NCBI RefSeq assembly: GCF_032163395.1
Contig: NZ_CP119968.1
Span: forward strand, 3,994,001-4,058,000
DNA: 64,000 nt
Source: Gloeocapsopsis dulcis
Lineage (GTDB): Bacteria > Cyanobacteriota > Cyanobacteriia > Cyanobacteriales > Chroococcidiopsidaceae
Direction of reading: 5' to 3'
The first letter of the stretch is position 1; each line of letters opens with the position of its first letter. Position numbers and translations under genes: made by a program. Below the pieces are notes generated by a model, which had not been told where the DNA came from, ran no database searches, and was given only the letters and a program-made list of their open reading frames with translations. Shown in pieces: positions 8,534 through 17,220 of this stretch.

Positions 8534-9172
8534 TTAGTGATGTGTTTTTTCCGATGGTGATTTGGCACTTTCAGCATTGCCGTTTTTGCTGTTGCCGTTA
8601 CTGTTGCGGGGCTGAATTACACCATAACCACCGTGGTTGCGTTCGTAGATGACGTTAATTTCTTCTGTTTCGGCATTGCGGAACATATAAAAGTCGTGAT
8701 CGACTAATTGTAACTGTTCTAATGCTTCAGTGATTGTCATAGGTGGCATAGCAAAGTATTTAGTTCGCACCACTTCTTCAGGAAGTTCGGGAGTGCGATC
8801 GCCAATGAGATCTTCTACTACAGGTGGTGGTTCTACTGCAATGCTAGTCTTCTCTGGAACCTGTGTTTTCTTGTCGTGGCGCTTCTCTTTATATTTCCGG
8901 AGTTTCCGCGCAATTTTATCCGCTACCATGTCGATACTAGCGTATAAGTTCTCACTACTCTCCTCGGCACGAATCACACTTCCGTTGGCGTAAATCGTCA
9001 CTTCTGCGGCTTGCTTGTCATTAATTCGCGGATTGCGTGCTACTGATAAATGCACATCCACTTCATTAGTCAAATTTTGAAAGTGATTTACTGCCTTTTC
9101 AATTTTCTGATGTACATATTCGCGGATTCCATCAGTAATTTCAATGTTTTTGCCGTGGATGACTAGCTTCAT
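8534..9172 (-). CDS. lrtA: Long ribosome hibernation-promoting factor (LrtA type)
   Basis: A 212-aa long-form HPF. The N-terminal S30AE/YfiA domain (about 1-110, [16 protein letters not shown]) binds the 30S subunit, and the C-terminal dimerisation domain (about 145-190, ending [15 protein letters not shown]) pairs ribosomes into inactive 100S particles. An Asn/Gly/Ser-rich tail follows. The ATG at 9172 has GGAG eight bases upstream; the TTG two codons earlier is not needed. In Synechococcus the homologue lrtA is a light-repressed transcript with a long leader; here 585 bases separate it from lipB, leaving room for such a leader. Confidence 0.93.
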   Translation of the reverse strand: MKLVIHGKNIEITDGIREYVHQKIEKAVNHFQNLTNEVDVHLSVARNPRINDKQAAEVTIYANGSVIRAEESSENLYASIDMVADKIARKLRKYKEKRHDKKTQVPEKTSIAVEPPPVVEDLIGDRTPELPEEVVRTKYFAMPPMTITEALEQLQLVDHDFYMFRNAETEEINVIYERNHGGYGVIQPRNSNGNSKNGNAESAKSPSEKTHH

Positions 9173-9757
9173 ATTCAATTCTCCGGCTGACGTACTGTCT
9201 AAAATGAAACAAAATTAAGGGAAAACTACTCCTATTTATAGCAACAAATTACTGCTTGAATGACTTAGTATTAAAGCGCAAGTTTCACTTTTTTAGCCTC
9301 AAGCATAAACTCAAAATTGATTGCTATTTTTACCACACCTTTTACTACATAAGACTATTAGATCTTATGGCTGTGATGAGAATGATATCTTTGCCTATAT
9401 GGACTTGCTTGCTTCGCTTTCTTGAAGTTCTCCGCATAAGACATCTTTTTATGAGGTTTGCTATTATGCATTAACTTCCTCTAGAAATGTCAATAGTTTG
9501 CATATCATCTCTCAATCTTGGCAGACGTGGTTATGTGAGAAGCAGTTTCCTCCATGTCTAGTTGAGGTTATATACTTACCTTAACACTTTGTATTCTGCC
9601 CAACATAACACTTTGATACTCTCTTTAAGAACCTTTGCAACTTTTGACATTTCTTGATTCACGACTTGAATAAGAACCTTTGCAACTTTTGACATTTCTT
9701 GATTTCACGACTTGAAAATGAAATGAACTATGTTGATAGTTAAGCTGAAATTCTGCT
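9173..9757. other. Long intergenic region, lrtA leader and lipB upstream
   Basis: No convincing gene. It holds two short hairpins with related arms (9348-9369 CATAAGA/TCTTATG; 9435-9453 CATAAGA/TTTTATG), which would lie in the leader of the minus-strand lrtA transcript, and a tandem 45-base duplication just upstream of lipB. A small open frame at 9256-9474 begins with TTG and has no recognisable protein features. Confidence 0.6.
9626..9716. repeat. Tandem 45/46-base direct duplication upstream of lipB
   Basis: 9626-9670 and 9671-9716 are the same sequence in direct tandem (start TAAGAACCTTTGC, end CACGACTTGAA), differing only by one extra T in the second copy. It ends about 40 bases before the lipB start, so it may duplicate a promoter or operator element. 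The near identity points to a recent duplication. Confidence 0.92.
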
Positions 9758-10495
9758 ATGTTTTTTGATAAAAAGAAATTATTTCATACTTCCGAAGTGA
9801 GCCAAAGTCGCAAATGTTTGCTATACAAGGCAGGAATAGTAACCTACAAAACAGCATGGGAATGGCAGCGATCGCTCCTACAGCAGCGCATTAACAAGCC
9901 TGAGCTTGAGGATGTGTTAATTCTCCTCGAACATCCGCCAGTATATACATTGGGACAAGGTGCCGATTCTGACTTTATTAAATTTGATATTGACGAAAGT
10001 ATATATAATGTGCATCGAGTTGAACGCGGTGGCGAAGTGACGTATCATTGTCCTGGGCAACTCGTAGGCTACCCAATTTTAAATCTGCAATATCATTGCA
10101 AAGACTTGCACTGGTATCTCCGCCAGCTAGAAGAAGTGTTAATTCAAGTATTAGCCGTTTACGGATTGCCAGGAGAACGCTATCCAGGATTAACAGGTGT
10201 TTGGCTGGAAGGCTATAAAGTTGCGGCGATCGGGATTAAGGTGAGTCGGTGGATTACAATGCACGGCTTTGCCTTAAATGTATGTCCTGACATGACAGGC
10301 TTTGAACGCATTGTCCCTTGTGGTATTTCCGATAAACCTGTTGGTAGTCTATCCCAATGGATTCCTGATATTACGCTAGAACAAGTGATTCCACACATTA
10401 CTCAAGCTTTCGCCGCAGTCTTCAATGTTGAGATTGAAGAAGCCGAAGTCAATTATTCGGATACTCTAGCCACTCTATCAGTTTCAGAGACCTGA
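9758..10495 (+). CDS. lipB: Octanoyltransferase LipB
   Basis: A 245-aa enzyme that moves octanoyl from acyl carrier protein to the lipoyl domains of 2-oxoacid dehydrogenases and the glycine cleavage H protein. Visible motifs are [14 protein letters not shown] (about 90-103), the catalytic Lys161 in [10 protein letters not shown] and Cys188 in IVPCGIS. The first about 18 residues are a poorly conserved extension before the family core at CLLYKAG. It is transcribed alone, after the 45-base tandem repeat. Confidence 0.94.
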   Translation: MFFDKKKLFHTSEVSQSRKCLLYKAGIVTYKTAWEWQRSLLQQRINKPELEDVLILLEHPPVYTLGQGADSDFIKFDIDESIYNVHRVERGGEVTYHCPGQLVGYPILNLQYHCKDLHWYLRQLEEVLIQVLAVYGLPGERYPGLTGVWLEGYKVAAIGIKVSRWITMHGFALNVCPDMTGFERIVPCGISDKPVGSLSQWIPDITLEQVIPHITQAFAAVFNVEIEEAEVNYSDTLATLSVSET

Positions 10496-10573
10496 AGCTC
10501 CTAACTCTGAACTTTGGTTATAGAATATGATTTCTCTTTAAAGACAAAAAGCAGCAGTAAAATTACAAATAAT

Positions 10574-10990
10574 TTATTGCGGCTCCTTTTGGAAGCCAGC
10601 CTGTGTGAAATGTTGGTCAAACGTATATGCAACTTGAATGTCATATTGTTGCATTACCACAAATGAAATAGAGTCAGTCAATGAGTATTGTTTATCTTGG
10701 TACTGCTGAAAATATGCCCAGCCTAAATAGAATAGAGCTTGATCGACATGAACTAACTGGACGGAAGGACTTAACAAAAGACGATTGCCAACTTGTACTG
10801 CTTTCGCATGGTGATTGCGACTGTTGAAGTAAGTCACAACTTCATCGAAAATGTAGGAAGTAGTGACAAATGAGCGTGTATTAGTAATGACTTGCTGCCA
10901 ATGGGTTTGTGCTGCTTGATGATTTTGATCGTTTGCCAGTTCAAGTGCTAGAAGGTAACTGGTATCAAGGAAAACCTTATGGATTGGCAT
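10574..10990 (-). CDS. PIN-domain toxin (VapC-like ribonuclease)
   Basis: A PIN-domain protein of 138 aa from the ATG at 10990 (MPIHKVFLDTSYLL); the open frame extends upstream to 11023 but that part is not family-like. Acidic residues typical of the Mg-dependent nuclease site are seen: Asp in FLDTSY, Glu in IFDEVV, Asp in SLTDSISF and Asp near TFDQHF. Such toxins cleave tRNA or rRNA and are blocked by an antitoxin encoded just upstream. The start overlaps the end of that gene (10977-11189) by 14 bases, implying translational coupling. Confidence 0.82.
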   Translation of the reverse strand: MPIHKVFLDTSYLLALELANDQNHQAAQTHWQQVITNTRSFVTTSYIFDEVVTYFNSRNHHAKAVQVGNRLLLSPSVQLVHVDQALFYLGWAYFQQYQDKQYSLTDSISFVVMQQYDIQVAYTFDQHFTQAGFQKEPQ

Positions 10991-11189
10991 AAAGATAGCG
11001 ATCATGATGGGTTGAAGCGTCATCTACTACATCAGTGATTGGCTCTTGACCCAATTGCAGGATTGGATCGCTTTCAGCGATCGGTAAAACAAGTAGAATG
11101 CCCTGTTGATTGCGGACTTCTACTTCTCGAATACCTTCTAGTAGCTGTTTAGGAATTAGCACTCCTTGCTCAGTCACTATAATTCTCAT
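10977..11189 (-). CDS. AbrB/MazE-like antitoxin partner of the PIN toxin
   Basis: A 70-aa protein with an N-terminal swapped-hairpin-like DNA-binding stretch (TEQGVLIPKQLLEG) as in AbrB/VapB antitoxins and a polar C-terminus that would wrap around the toxin. Gene order, small size and 14-base overlap with the PIN gene give the assignment. It probably represses its own operon together with the toxin. Confidence 0.75.
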   Translation of the reverse strand: MRIIVTEQGVLIPKQLLEGIREVEVRNQQGILLVLPIAESDPILQLGQEPITDVVDDASTHHDRYLYANP

Positions 11190-11381
11190 CGGCTTCTCCT
11201 CCAGCGTGTTCGCTTATTCTATCCCATGCAACCTTCATGGAAATAGTCATAGCGATCCGTCGATTGAGCTTGATTATTTATCAATAAGCTATCTCATTAA
11301 GTAGATGGGGTTGACAAGCGCAGCATCCTTATAATTCGTAGATTCATACACAAGGTGTATTGATACCTAGAAAGATATGCA

Positions 11382-12146
11382 CTAACTCCTTACCCCTTCA
11401 TTCAACCGACTCAAAAAAGCCCGCAAGCGATCGCTTTTTGGATGCGTTAACACTTCCCGCGCGGCACCTTGTTCTTCGACTTGACCTTGATTCATAAACA
11501 TTACCCGATGAGCAACTTCCCGTGCAAATTGCATTTCGTGGGTAACGACTACCATTGTCATCCCATCGGCAGCAAGTTGTTGCATCACTTGTAGTACTTC
11601 GGATACGAGTTCGGGATCTAATGCACTCGTTGGTTCGTCAAATAGTATCACTTGAGGATTCATACACAAACTACGGGCGATCGCGACTCGTTGCTTTTGT
11701 CCCCCTGAAAGTTGTTCGGGATACGCACTTGCTTTATCAAACAACCCAACTTTTTCTAAATACAATCCTGCAAGTTGCGCGCTTTCTTTAGAAGATTTAC
11801 CCAATACCTTACGCTGTGCAATGGTGAGATTCTCTAACACACTCAAGTGCGGAAATAAATTGAACTGCTGAAATACCATGCCCACTTGCGATCGCAATTG
11901 TCGTAGTTGGCGATAATTTAACTTGGGTTGAGACAAATCCATTCCATTGACAATCAACCGCCCACCATCAATCGCTTCGAGGCGATTAAAGCAACGTAAT
12001 AGCGTACTTTTACCACAACCTGATGAACCAATAATTGCAACAACCTCTCCACGGTGAATTTCACCGCTAATTCCTCGTAGTACCCGCAGCGAACCAAAGT
12101 TTTTTTCAATATTCTCAAACGCAATTGCAGCCGTGGAGTTGACCAT
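11382..12146 (-). CDS. bgtA: Polar amino-acid ABC transporter ATPase (BgtA/GlnQ type)
   Basis: A 254-aa ABC ATPase with Walker [10 protein letters not shown], signature LSGGQKQR, Walker [13 protein letters not shown] and switch His in VVTHEM, closest in style to GlnQ/HisP. It is divergent from a gene encoding a fused binding protein and permease, the arrangement expected for a BgtAB-like uptake system for basic amino acids and glutamine. The symbol rests on this family and context match; substrate is inferred. A candidate NtcA site lies upstream. Confidence 0.85.
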   Translation of the reverse strand: MVNSTAAIAFENIEKNFGSLRVLRGISGEIHRGEVVAIIGSSGCGKSTLLRCFNRLEAIDGGRLIVNGMDLSQPKLNYRQLRQLRSQVGMVFQQFNLFPHLSVLENLTIAQRKVLGKSSKESAQLAGLYLEKVGLFDKASAYPEQLSGGQKQRVAIARSLCMNPQVILFDEPTSALDPELVSEVLQVMQQLAADGMTMVVVTHEMQFAREVAHRVMFMNQGQVEEQGAAREVLTHPKSDRLRAFLSRLNEGVRS

Positions 12147-12205
12147 ATCCTTGTCTCACAAGGCGAAGTTTTATAGAAATTATTTCAGATGCATCACAGT
12201 TGATT

Positions 12206-12219
12206 GTAATCTTGTCTAC
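12206..12219. promoter_or_regulatory. NtcA-type binding site between bgtA and bgtB
   Basis: GTAATCTTGTCTAC is an exact GTA-N8-TAC, the consensus of the cyanobacterial nitrogen regulator NtcA. Reading toward bgtA, a TAATTT (-10 type TAN3T) follows after 23-24 bases, close to the 22-base spacing of NtcA-activated promoters; toward bgtB the nearest TAN3T (TAACAT, 12248) is about 28 bases away. It lies in the 140-base gap between the divergent genes, so nitrogen control of uptake is likely. Confidence 0.65.
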
Positions 12220-12286
12220 ATCCAAATCAACCTACTTGAGATTGAATTAACATTTAGGACGCAGAAATACCGAGGAGAAGAGCAAT

Positions 12287-13819
12287 ATGGGGGAATTACT
12301 GAGGCGTTGGCTGCGTCTAGGTGTAGTTGTTGGGTTGTGTTGTTTACTGTTATTTGCAGGTTGTAGCAATAATTCTGGTTCCTCTGCTGCTGGTAAAACC
12401 CTCACAGTTGCTGTCGAAGGGACATATCCTCCGTTTGAGTTTCAATCTCCGGATGGAGAATTACAAGGCTTTGATGTTGACTTGATGAATGCGATCGCCC
12501 AAGCAGAAGGATTTACAATACGGTATCAAAATCTGCCGTTTGCAGGGATGATTCCCGCACTGCAGGCGCGAACAATTGATGCTGCGGTTGCGGCGATGAC
12601 AATTACCGCAGAACGTGCAAAAACCGTTTCTTTCTCGCGTCCTTATTTCAAATCAGGACTTGCGATCGCCACAAGTGCAAATAATCAAGATATTACCAGT
12701 TTTGAGACACTTCAAAATCGACGAATTGCAGTTCAAATCGGTACGACTGGCGCGCTAGAAGCTGCAAAAATTCCTGGGGCGCAAGTTCGTAGCTTTGATG
12801 ACGCGCCGACAACTTTACGCGAATTACTTAATGGTAACGTTGACGCGGTACTCCACGATCAACCTGTAATTTTATACGCGATCCAAACAGGTAATGTCCA
12901 AGGAGTCCGAGTTGTTGGCGATCTACTGACTGAAGAATATTTTGGTATCCCTACCCCTAAAGGTTCGCCAAATTTAGCACTAATTAATCAAGGATTAACA
13001 ACTCTACTCGAAAATGGCACGTATAACCAAATCTATCAAAAATGGTTTGGTGTAGAACCGCCTCCCTTACCCGCAAGACTTCCTTTCCAAGAAGAAACCG
13101 TAACCGGTGGCGTGCCTTTTATTTTAACCGCAGTCAACGTCATTGTTCGGGCATTACCCTCCTTACTCCGTGGTGCTTTAATCACACTGCAGTTGACGGC
13201 ATTTTCTGTCGTTTTAGGCATGATTGTGGGTTCGCTGATTGGAATTATCCGACTTTCTAGAATTTTGCCGATTCGTTGGGCTGCTAGAGCATATATTGAT
13301 TTCTTTCGCGGCACGCCTTTACTAGTGCAAATTTTTATGATTTACTTCGGCCTACCGGCGATCGCCCAAGAATTAGGTTTTACTTTCAATCTCAATCGTC
13401 TTGCCGCAGCCGTACTCGCCTTAAGTCTCAATAGCGCGGCGTACATCGCAGAAATTGTTCGTGGTGGCATTCAATCAATCGAGTCTGGACAATCGGAAGC
13501 TTCGCAATCACTGGGGATGAGTTCAGTGCAAACGATGCGTTATATTATCTTTCCCCAAGCCTTCCGTAGAATGTTGCCTGCTTTAGGAAATGAGTTTATT
13601 AGCCTGCTTAAAGATACCAGTTTGGTTGCAGTAATCGGCTTTGAAGAACTATTTCGCGAAGGTCAACTCATCGTTGCAGAAAATTATCGCTCGTTTGAAA
13701 TTTATGCGACTGTTGCCGTAATTTATTTGTGCCTAACCCTACTGTCTTCCCAAGTCTTCAGCTACTTTGAGCGATGGATGAATCCTGCGATGCGTTCTCG
13801 CCGCAAAGTTCGCGCCTGA
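12287..13819 (+). CDS. bgtB: Amino-acid ABC transporter: fused substrate-binding protein and permease (BgtB type)
   Basis: One 510-aa chain carries both the binding protein and the membrane channel. Residues 1-26 are a lipoprotein-like signal (LLFAGC, Cys26); about 35-255 are a family-3 solute-binding domain (LTVAVEGTYPPFEF); about 270-505 are a HisM/GlnP-type permease with the ATPase-contact loop (EASQSLGMSS). Synechocystis BgtB has this fusion and imports basic amino acids and glutamine. ATG at 12287 follows GAGGAGAAG. It pairs with the ATPase encoded divergently at 11382. The exact substrate is inferred. Confidence 0.9.
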   Translation: MGELLRRWLRLGVVVGLCCLLLFAGCSNNSGSSAAGKTLTVAVEGTYPPFEFQSPDGELQGFDVDLMNAIAQAEGFTIRYQNLPFAGMIPALQARTIDAAVAAMTITAERAKTVSFSRPYFKSGLAIATSANNQDITSFETLQNRRIAVQIGTTGALEAAKIPGAQVRSFDDAPTTLRELLNGNVDAVLHDQPVILYAIQTGNVQGVRVVGDLLTEEYFGIPTPKGSPNLALINQGLTTLLENGTYNQIYQKWFGVEPPPLPARLPFQEETVTGGVPFILTAVNVIVRALPSLLRGALITLQLTAFSVVLGMIVGSLIGIIRLSRILPIRWAARAYIDFFRGTPLLVQIFMIYFGLPAIAQELGFTFNLNRLAAAVLALSLNSAAYIAEIVRGGIQSIESGQSEASQSLGMSSVQTMRYIIFPQAFRRMLPALGNEFISLLKDTSLVAVIGFEELFREGQLIVAENYRSFEIYATVAVIYLCLTLLSSQVFSYFERWMNPAMRSRRKVRA

Positions 13820-13856
13820 TACAATCTTGCCTAAGAGTTGCCACATATAAAAGCAG

Positions 13857-13880
13857 AGGTTTCTACAAACCTAATTTTTT
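13857..13880 (+). terminator. Intrinsic terminator after bgtB
   Basis: AGGTTT, a CTAC loop and AAACCT form a perfect 6-bp hairpin followed by AATTTTTT, 38 bases after the bgtB stop. Confidence 0.75.
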
Positions 13881-14042
13881 CAGTTGCCTTGCGTTTTCAT
13901 TCAAAATCATAGTATACTGTACTTTATAATGGGTATATAGGTAAAATTTTTATTTTTGATAAGACTTCTATTATAAAATAATACTAACAAAAAACTTACT
14001 TTTCAGCAAGCGGTATTTTCTCCTCTCTTTGCATCGCTAAAT

Positions 14043-14600
14043 TCATTTTCGGCTCCGGTATTGCCAAGGCTCAATAAAACGTGAATCGCTCCACACACCC
14101 AGGCGTTGACTTTTGGCACTAGCTTCGGCTTGCTCGACAGCAGCAGCGCTCGGACAATTTTTAAGATAGGGACGGTAAACGAGTGCGAGTCCTTCACGCG
14201 TTAAAACCTCCTGAATCAAAGTACCATCAGCAAGACGCACTTCACTAATTTGGCGACCATAGCGATCGCGATCAGTAATCTTTAAAGTAACGCGATCGCC
14301 ACCCTGATCAATCAGTTGTTGCACGCGCTGTTGAGCTTTAATACCCCAGTTGAATTGATTACGCGCAATCCTACTTCTAGTGTATTTTTCCTGATGAGAA
14401 TGCGGTATTTCTGGAGCATCGACACAGGCGAAGCGGACGTGAATTTTAGCCCCTTTAGTATCAGTAACAGTAATTGTGTCGCCATCACTGACTTTTTGTA
14501 CAGTGTATTGTTCGCGTGGAATCAGAAATTGACACGCACTCAAACCGAACAGAATAATAGTCGCGCAGACAAGAAGAAGTGATCGCCCAAGTCGTTTCAC
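14043..14600 (-). CDS. Thermonuclease-like (SNase) secreted nuclease
   Basis: A 185-aa protein with a lipoprotein-type leader (FGLSAC) and a staphylococcal-nuclease domain. The catalytic pattern is visible: Asp in SDGDTI, Arg and Glu in VRFACVDAPEIP, and Arg in DRDRYGRQISEV. Such enzymes are Ca-dependent and cut DNA and RNA outside the cytoplasm. The start is a GTG. The C-terminal YRPYLKNCP block and the LGVWSD motif are usual for bacterial members. It stands alone. Confidence 0.88.
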   Translation of the reverse strand: MKRLGRSLLLVCATIILFGLSACQFLIPREQYTVQKVSDGDTITVTDTKGAKIHVRFACVDAPEIPHSHQEKYTRSRIARNQFNWGIKAQQRVQQLIDQGGDRVTLKITDRDRYGRQISEVRLADGTLIQEVLTREGLALVYRPYLKNCPSAAAVEQAEASAKSQRLGVWSDSRFIEPWQYRSRK

Positions 14601-14731
14601 AAACTTAAAACCAAATTGTCACCCGTGGGGTTTTAACAAATATAACTTGCTGATGTATCAGATTGCACCCCTAATCATAAATTAGTGTCTAGGATCAAAT
14701 AGGTAACTTCCTTACACAGCATAAGTAGATC

Positions 14732-15475
14732 ATGAACTTTCTGACACACGTTCTACATCTAGCTGGTTCAAGTGCTGCAGCCTATGTAGCAGCGCGGCAA
14801 ATTCGCGATCCCCTAACACGTCCTAATGTTTTGGCTGGGTTCCAACTTGCAGAATCAGGTTCAGTTCCGTTTTTAGAAGCACTGAGTAAAAGAGCAGCGG
14901 CTGAGGGTGATTCTTGGCTAGCCGAAAAACTTATGAAACATGCCGCAGATGAAGCAAGACATGGTCATATTTTTGCTCATGCTTTAAAGCAACTCGACAA
15001 ACAAGTTATTGACTTCAAAAACCTGCCCAAACCGTCTAATGACAAGCCAAATGAGCGGCGTAGTCCTTTCTTCGCGGCTTACTTTGAGGGGTTCCCTCCC
15101 GAACAGCTTAAACCAGACAACATCGACTGGAAAGTTTTCATGGCTAGCACTTATATTTTGGAGCTAGACGCGAGTAAAGACTTTGCGCGGATGGCAAATG
15201 TGTTACCAGAAGATGAAGCAACTGCGCGAAACCTCAAAAAAGGAATGCTCAGTATTGCCCAAGATGAAACAGGTCATGCTGCATATTTGTATGAAGCAAT
15301 GACCTGTAGAATGTCAGTCGTTGAAGTACAACAACTCGTTGATGAGTGGCGGACTCGTAAAGTAAACGCCTTGCTAGCAATGGTTAATGGTTTGCTACAA
15401 CGTAGTGGGCAAATACCTTCACTTGTAAAAGATGCAGCACCCGCAGACATGTCTGATGAACTAGCTGCTGCTTAA
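14732..15475 (+). CDS. Ferritin-like diiron-domain protein
   Basis: A 247-aa helical protein with two diiron-type motifs, ADEARHGH (about 71-78) and QDETGHAAY (about 177-185), plus Glu residues in helices one and three (QLAESGSVPF, YILELDAS). This is the ferritin-like four-helix arrangement. It is not a classical ferritin or Dps, and an oxidase or oxygenase role is possible but unproven. Its stop codon overlaps that of the convergent gene at 15472. Confidence 0.75.
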   Translation: MNFLTHVLHLAGSSAAAYVAARQIRDPLTRPNVLAGFQLAESGSVPFLEALSKRAAAEGDSWLAEKLMKHAADEARHGHIFAHALKQLDKQVIDFKNLPKPSNDKPNERRSPFFAAYFEGFPPEQLKPDNIDWKVFMASTYILELDASKDFARMANVLPEDEATARNLKKGMLSIAQDETGHAAYLYEAMTCRMSVVEVQQLVDEWRTRKVNALLAMVNGLLQRSGQIPSLVKDAAPADMSDELAAA

Positions 15476-15813
15476 CCATTAGGTGCGGCTGGTGCGGTAA
15501 ACTCGATGGTGCCTTGTGTGGGGTTAGACTGCTGACTTTGTGTCGGTGCTTGCTGAAACAAAGACGGTGGTGCAGCTTGGCGGAAGGCACCACAATAATA
15601 CATTGTCATTACAGCTTTAAAAGCCCAGTGATTTGGCGAAACATCGCTAAAAGGTACAGGTAAAGTTTCCGCCTGGTTTTGAATACAAGCGTTGGCGACT
15701 GGATTTAATGTCGGCGTGGTTGGCGATCCGGTTGCTGGTGTTTGGGCTTTAACAGGAGTAATGAGGCTAGCCGTAGATAAAAATACCGTTGTTACTAAAA
15801 TTCGTAAGTTCAT
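15472..15813 (-). CDS. Small secreted protein with a partial SLH-like motif
   Basis: A 113-aa protein with an N-terminal signal peptide (LRILVTTVFLSTASLIT, cleavage near VKAQ) and a single motif resembling the first half of an S-layer homology domain (PFSDVSPNHWAFKAV). The C-terminus is Gln/Ser/Pro-rich. It may sit in the cell wall or periplasm. Function is unknown. It shares the TTAA stop palindrome with the ferritin-like gene. Confidence 0.7.
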   Translation of the reverse strand: MNLRILVTTVFLSTASLITPVKAQTPATGSPTTPTLNPVANACIQNQAETLPVPFSDVSPNHWAFKAVMTMYYCGAFRQAAPPSLFQQAPTQSQQSNPTQGTIEFTAPAAPNG

Positions 15814-15924
15814 AAAGATGTTAATATGCTGCTTTCTCCAGTCTAATTTTTATTTCCGGTAGCGATCGCCACTAGTTTGAGATAAACCGTATTAAAAGTG
15901 GGATTAGCGAGAAAGTAGTCATCT

Positions 15925-16659
15925 TTACCCCGAAAAGAGGAGTTTTAGTCCAGCGACAACTAATAAAATGGATAGCAGCCGTTGTAAATTTGCACTTTTG
16001 TGCTTGCTACCATACTCTGCACCAATAAAGCCACCAACAATAGCTGATGGTGCCCAAAATACAATAGCTTTAGGCAAGAGTACTGTGTGAGAAAGATGTC
16101 CGAGTAATCCAGCAGTTGAGTTAACAAGAATAAAGGCTGCGGATATTCCTGCAGATTGGCGTGGATCTGCCCAACCCATGAGTAAAAGTAAAGGAGATAG
16201 AAAGATTCCGCCACCGATACCAGTGACTCCTGACAAGAAACCGATCGCTGCGCCTGACAAAAGTGCAGCAAATAGCGGAATTCCCTGACGCGTTGGGGTA
16301 ATTGTGTGATGAGTGCGAAAAAGTTTATCAGCCGCAACAAGCAAAGCACTACCTGTAATCGGATTGTAGAAAGCAGCAGGTAAACTCAGGTACCCACCAA
16401 TAAAAGAGCATGGGATCGAAGCGATCGCCAGCGGTAAAAATAACGACCAAGAAAAATATCCCGCCCGATAAAATTTCACAGTAGCAATGACTGCAACTAA
16501 AATATTCAGTGTCAAAGCCGTCGGTTTCATCACCTCTGGGGCAATACCCATTAATGCCATAATTGTCAGATAACCCGACGAACCTGCATGACCAACTGAG
16601 GAATACAACACTGCTGCGGTAAAAATTAAGACAGCAAGTATCAAGATTGTGGCATTCAC
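15925..16659 (-). CDS. TauE/SafE-family membrane permease
   Basis: A 244-aa membrane protein of about eight hydrophobic helices in two related halves, with family blocks SSVGHAGSSGYL near the N-terminus and GVTGIGGGIFLSPLLLLMGW in the middle. The family exports sulfite, sulfoacetate or other organosulfur anions; the substrate here is unknown. The start is a GTG (codons GTG AAT GCC). No neighbouring sulfur-metabolism gene helps to define the substrate. Confidence 0.88.
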   Translation of the reverse strand: MNATILILAVLIFTAAVLYSSVGHAGSSGYLTIMALMGIAPEVMKPTALTLNILVAVIATVKFYRAGYFSWSLFLPLAIASIPCSFIGGYLSLPAAFYNPITGSALLVAADKLFRTHHTITPTRQGIPLFAALLSGAAIGFLSGVTGIGGGIFLSPLLLLMGWADPRQSAGISAAFILVNSTAGLLGHLSHTVLLPKAIVFWAPSAIVGGFIGAEYGSKHKSANLQRLLSILLVVAGLKLLFSG

Positions 16660-17220
16660 TAAAAGTTACTCAGACACGACTATTAGAATTTTGAAGCATA
16701 GAACCAGAAGCGATCGCATTCACTTCACTTTTAGGCTGTTGCATTAACTAAGTCAAGATTGCATTTTTTGAGACTTGCGATCAAAGATTTTGACTTGAAT
16801 TTAATATAAATTATCAACAAAAGATTTAAATTATTCAGATGCTTATTGTATTAATCTCATCTGAGTCGTAAATCGTCAATACAAGCTATTTTAATCCTGT
16901 TATCTATTACCAAGCCAAGAGCAACTGCATCTCACAATTGATTTAGGATCGTATGGTTAGTTAACATTGAAAAATCCGCCAGTGCAGGATAACTGGCGGT
17001 GTATTTAGAAGCAGGAGAGGAATCGCGTTAACTGAGTTGATTGTAATCGCAAGTTCTCGCATAATCTCCAGTATAAATACGGTTTTTTCAAGTTTATTCT
17101 TTCTTAAATCAATTCAGTCTGGGAACAGGGCACTAATTTAGGCGATCGCTTATAGTGCATGGAATATAAAAACCGTGAATTAACCCAATTATTTAAAACA
17201 ATATTTTATTTAAAAAATAT
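16660..17220. other. Intergenic region with one strong hairpin
   Basis: I see no gene in these 561 bases. 16976-16999 is a perfect 8-bp hairpin (CCGCCAGT, 8-base loop, ACTGGCGG) without a T-run, so it is not a standard terminator; it could be the end of a small RNA. The rest is AT-rich with one HIP1 site near 17142. Confidence 0.55.

Noticed and set aside
9256-9474. A 72-codon open frame upstream of lipB
   Set aside because: Starts with TTG, lacks a ribosome binding site and recognisable features, and lies in the probable lrtA leader region.
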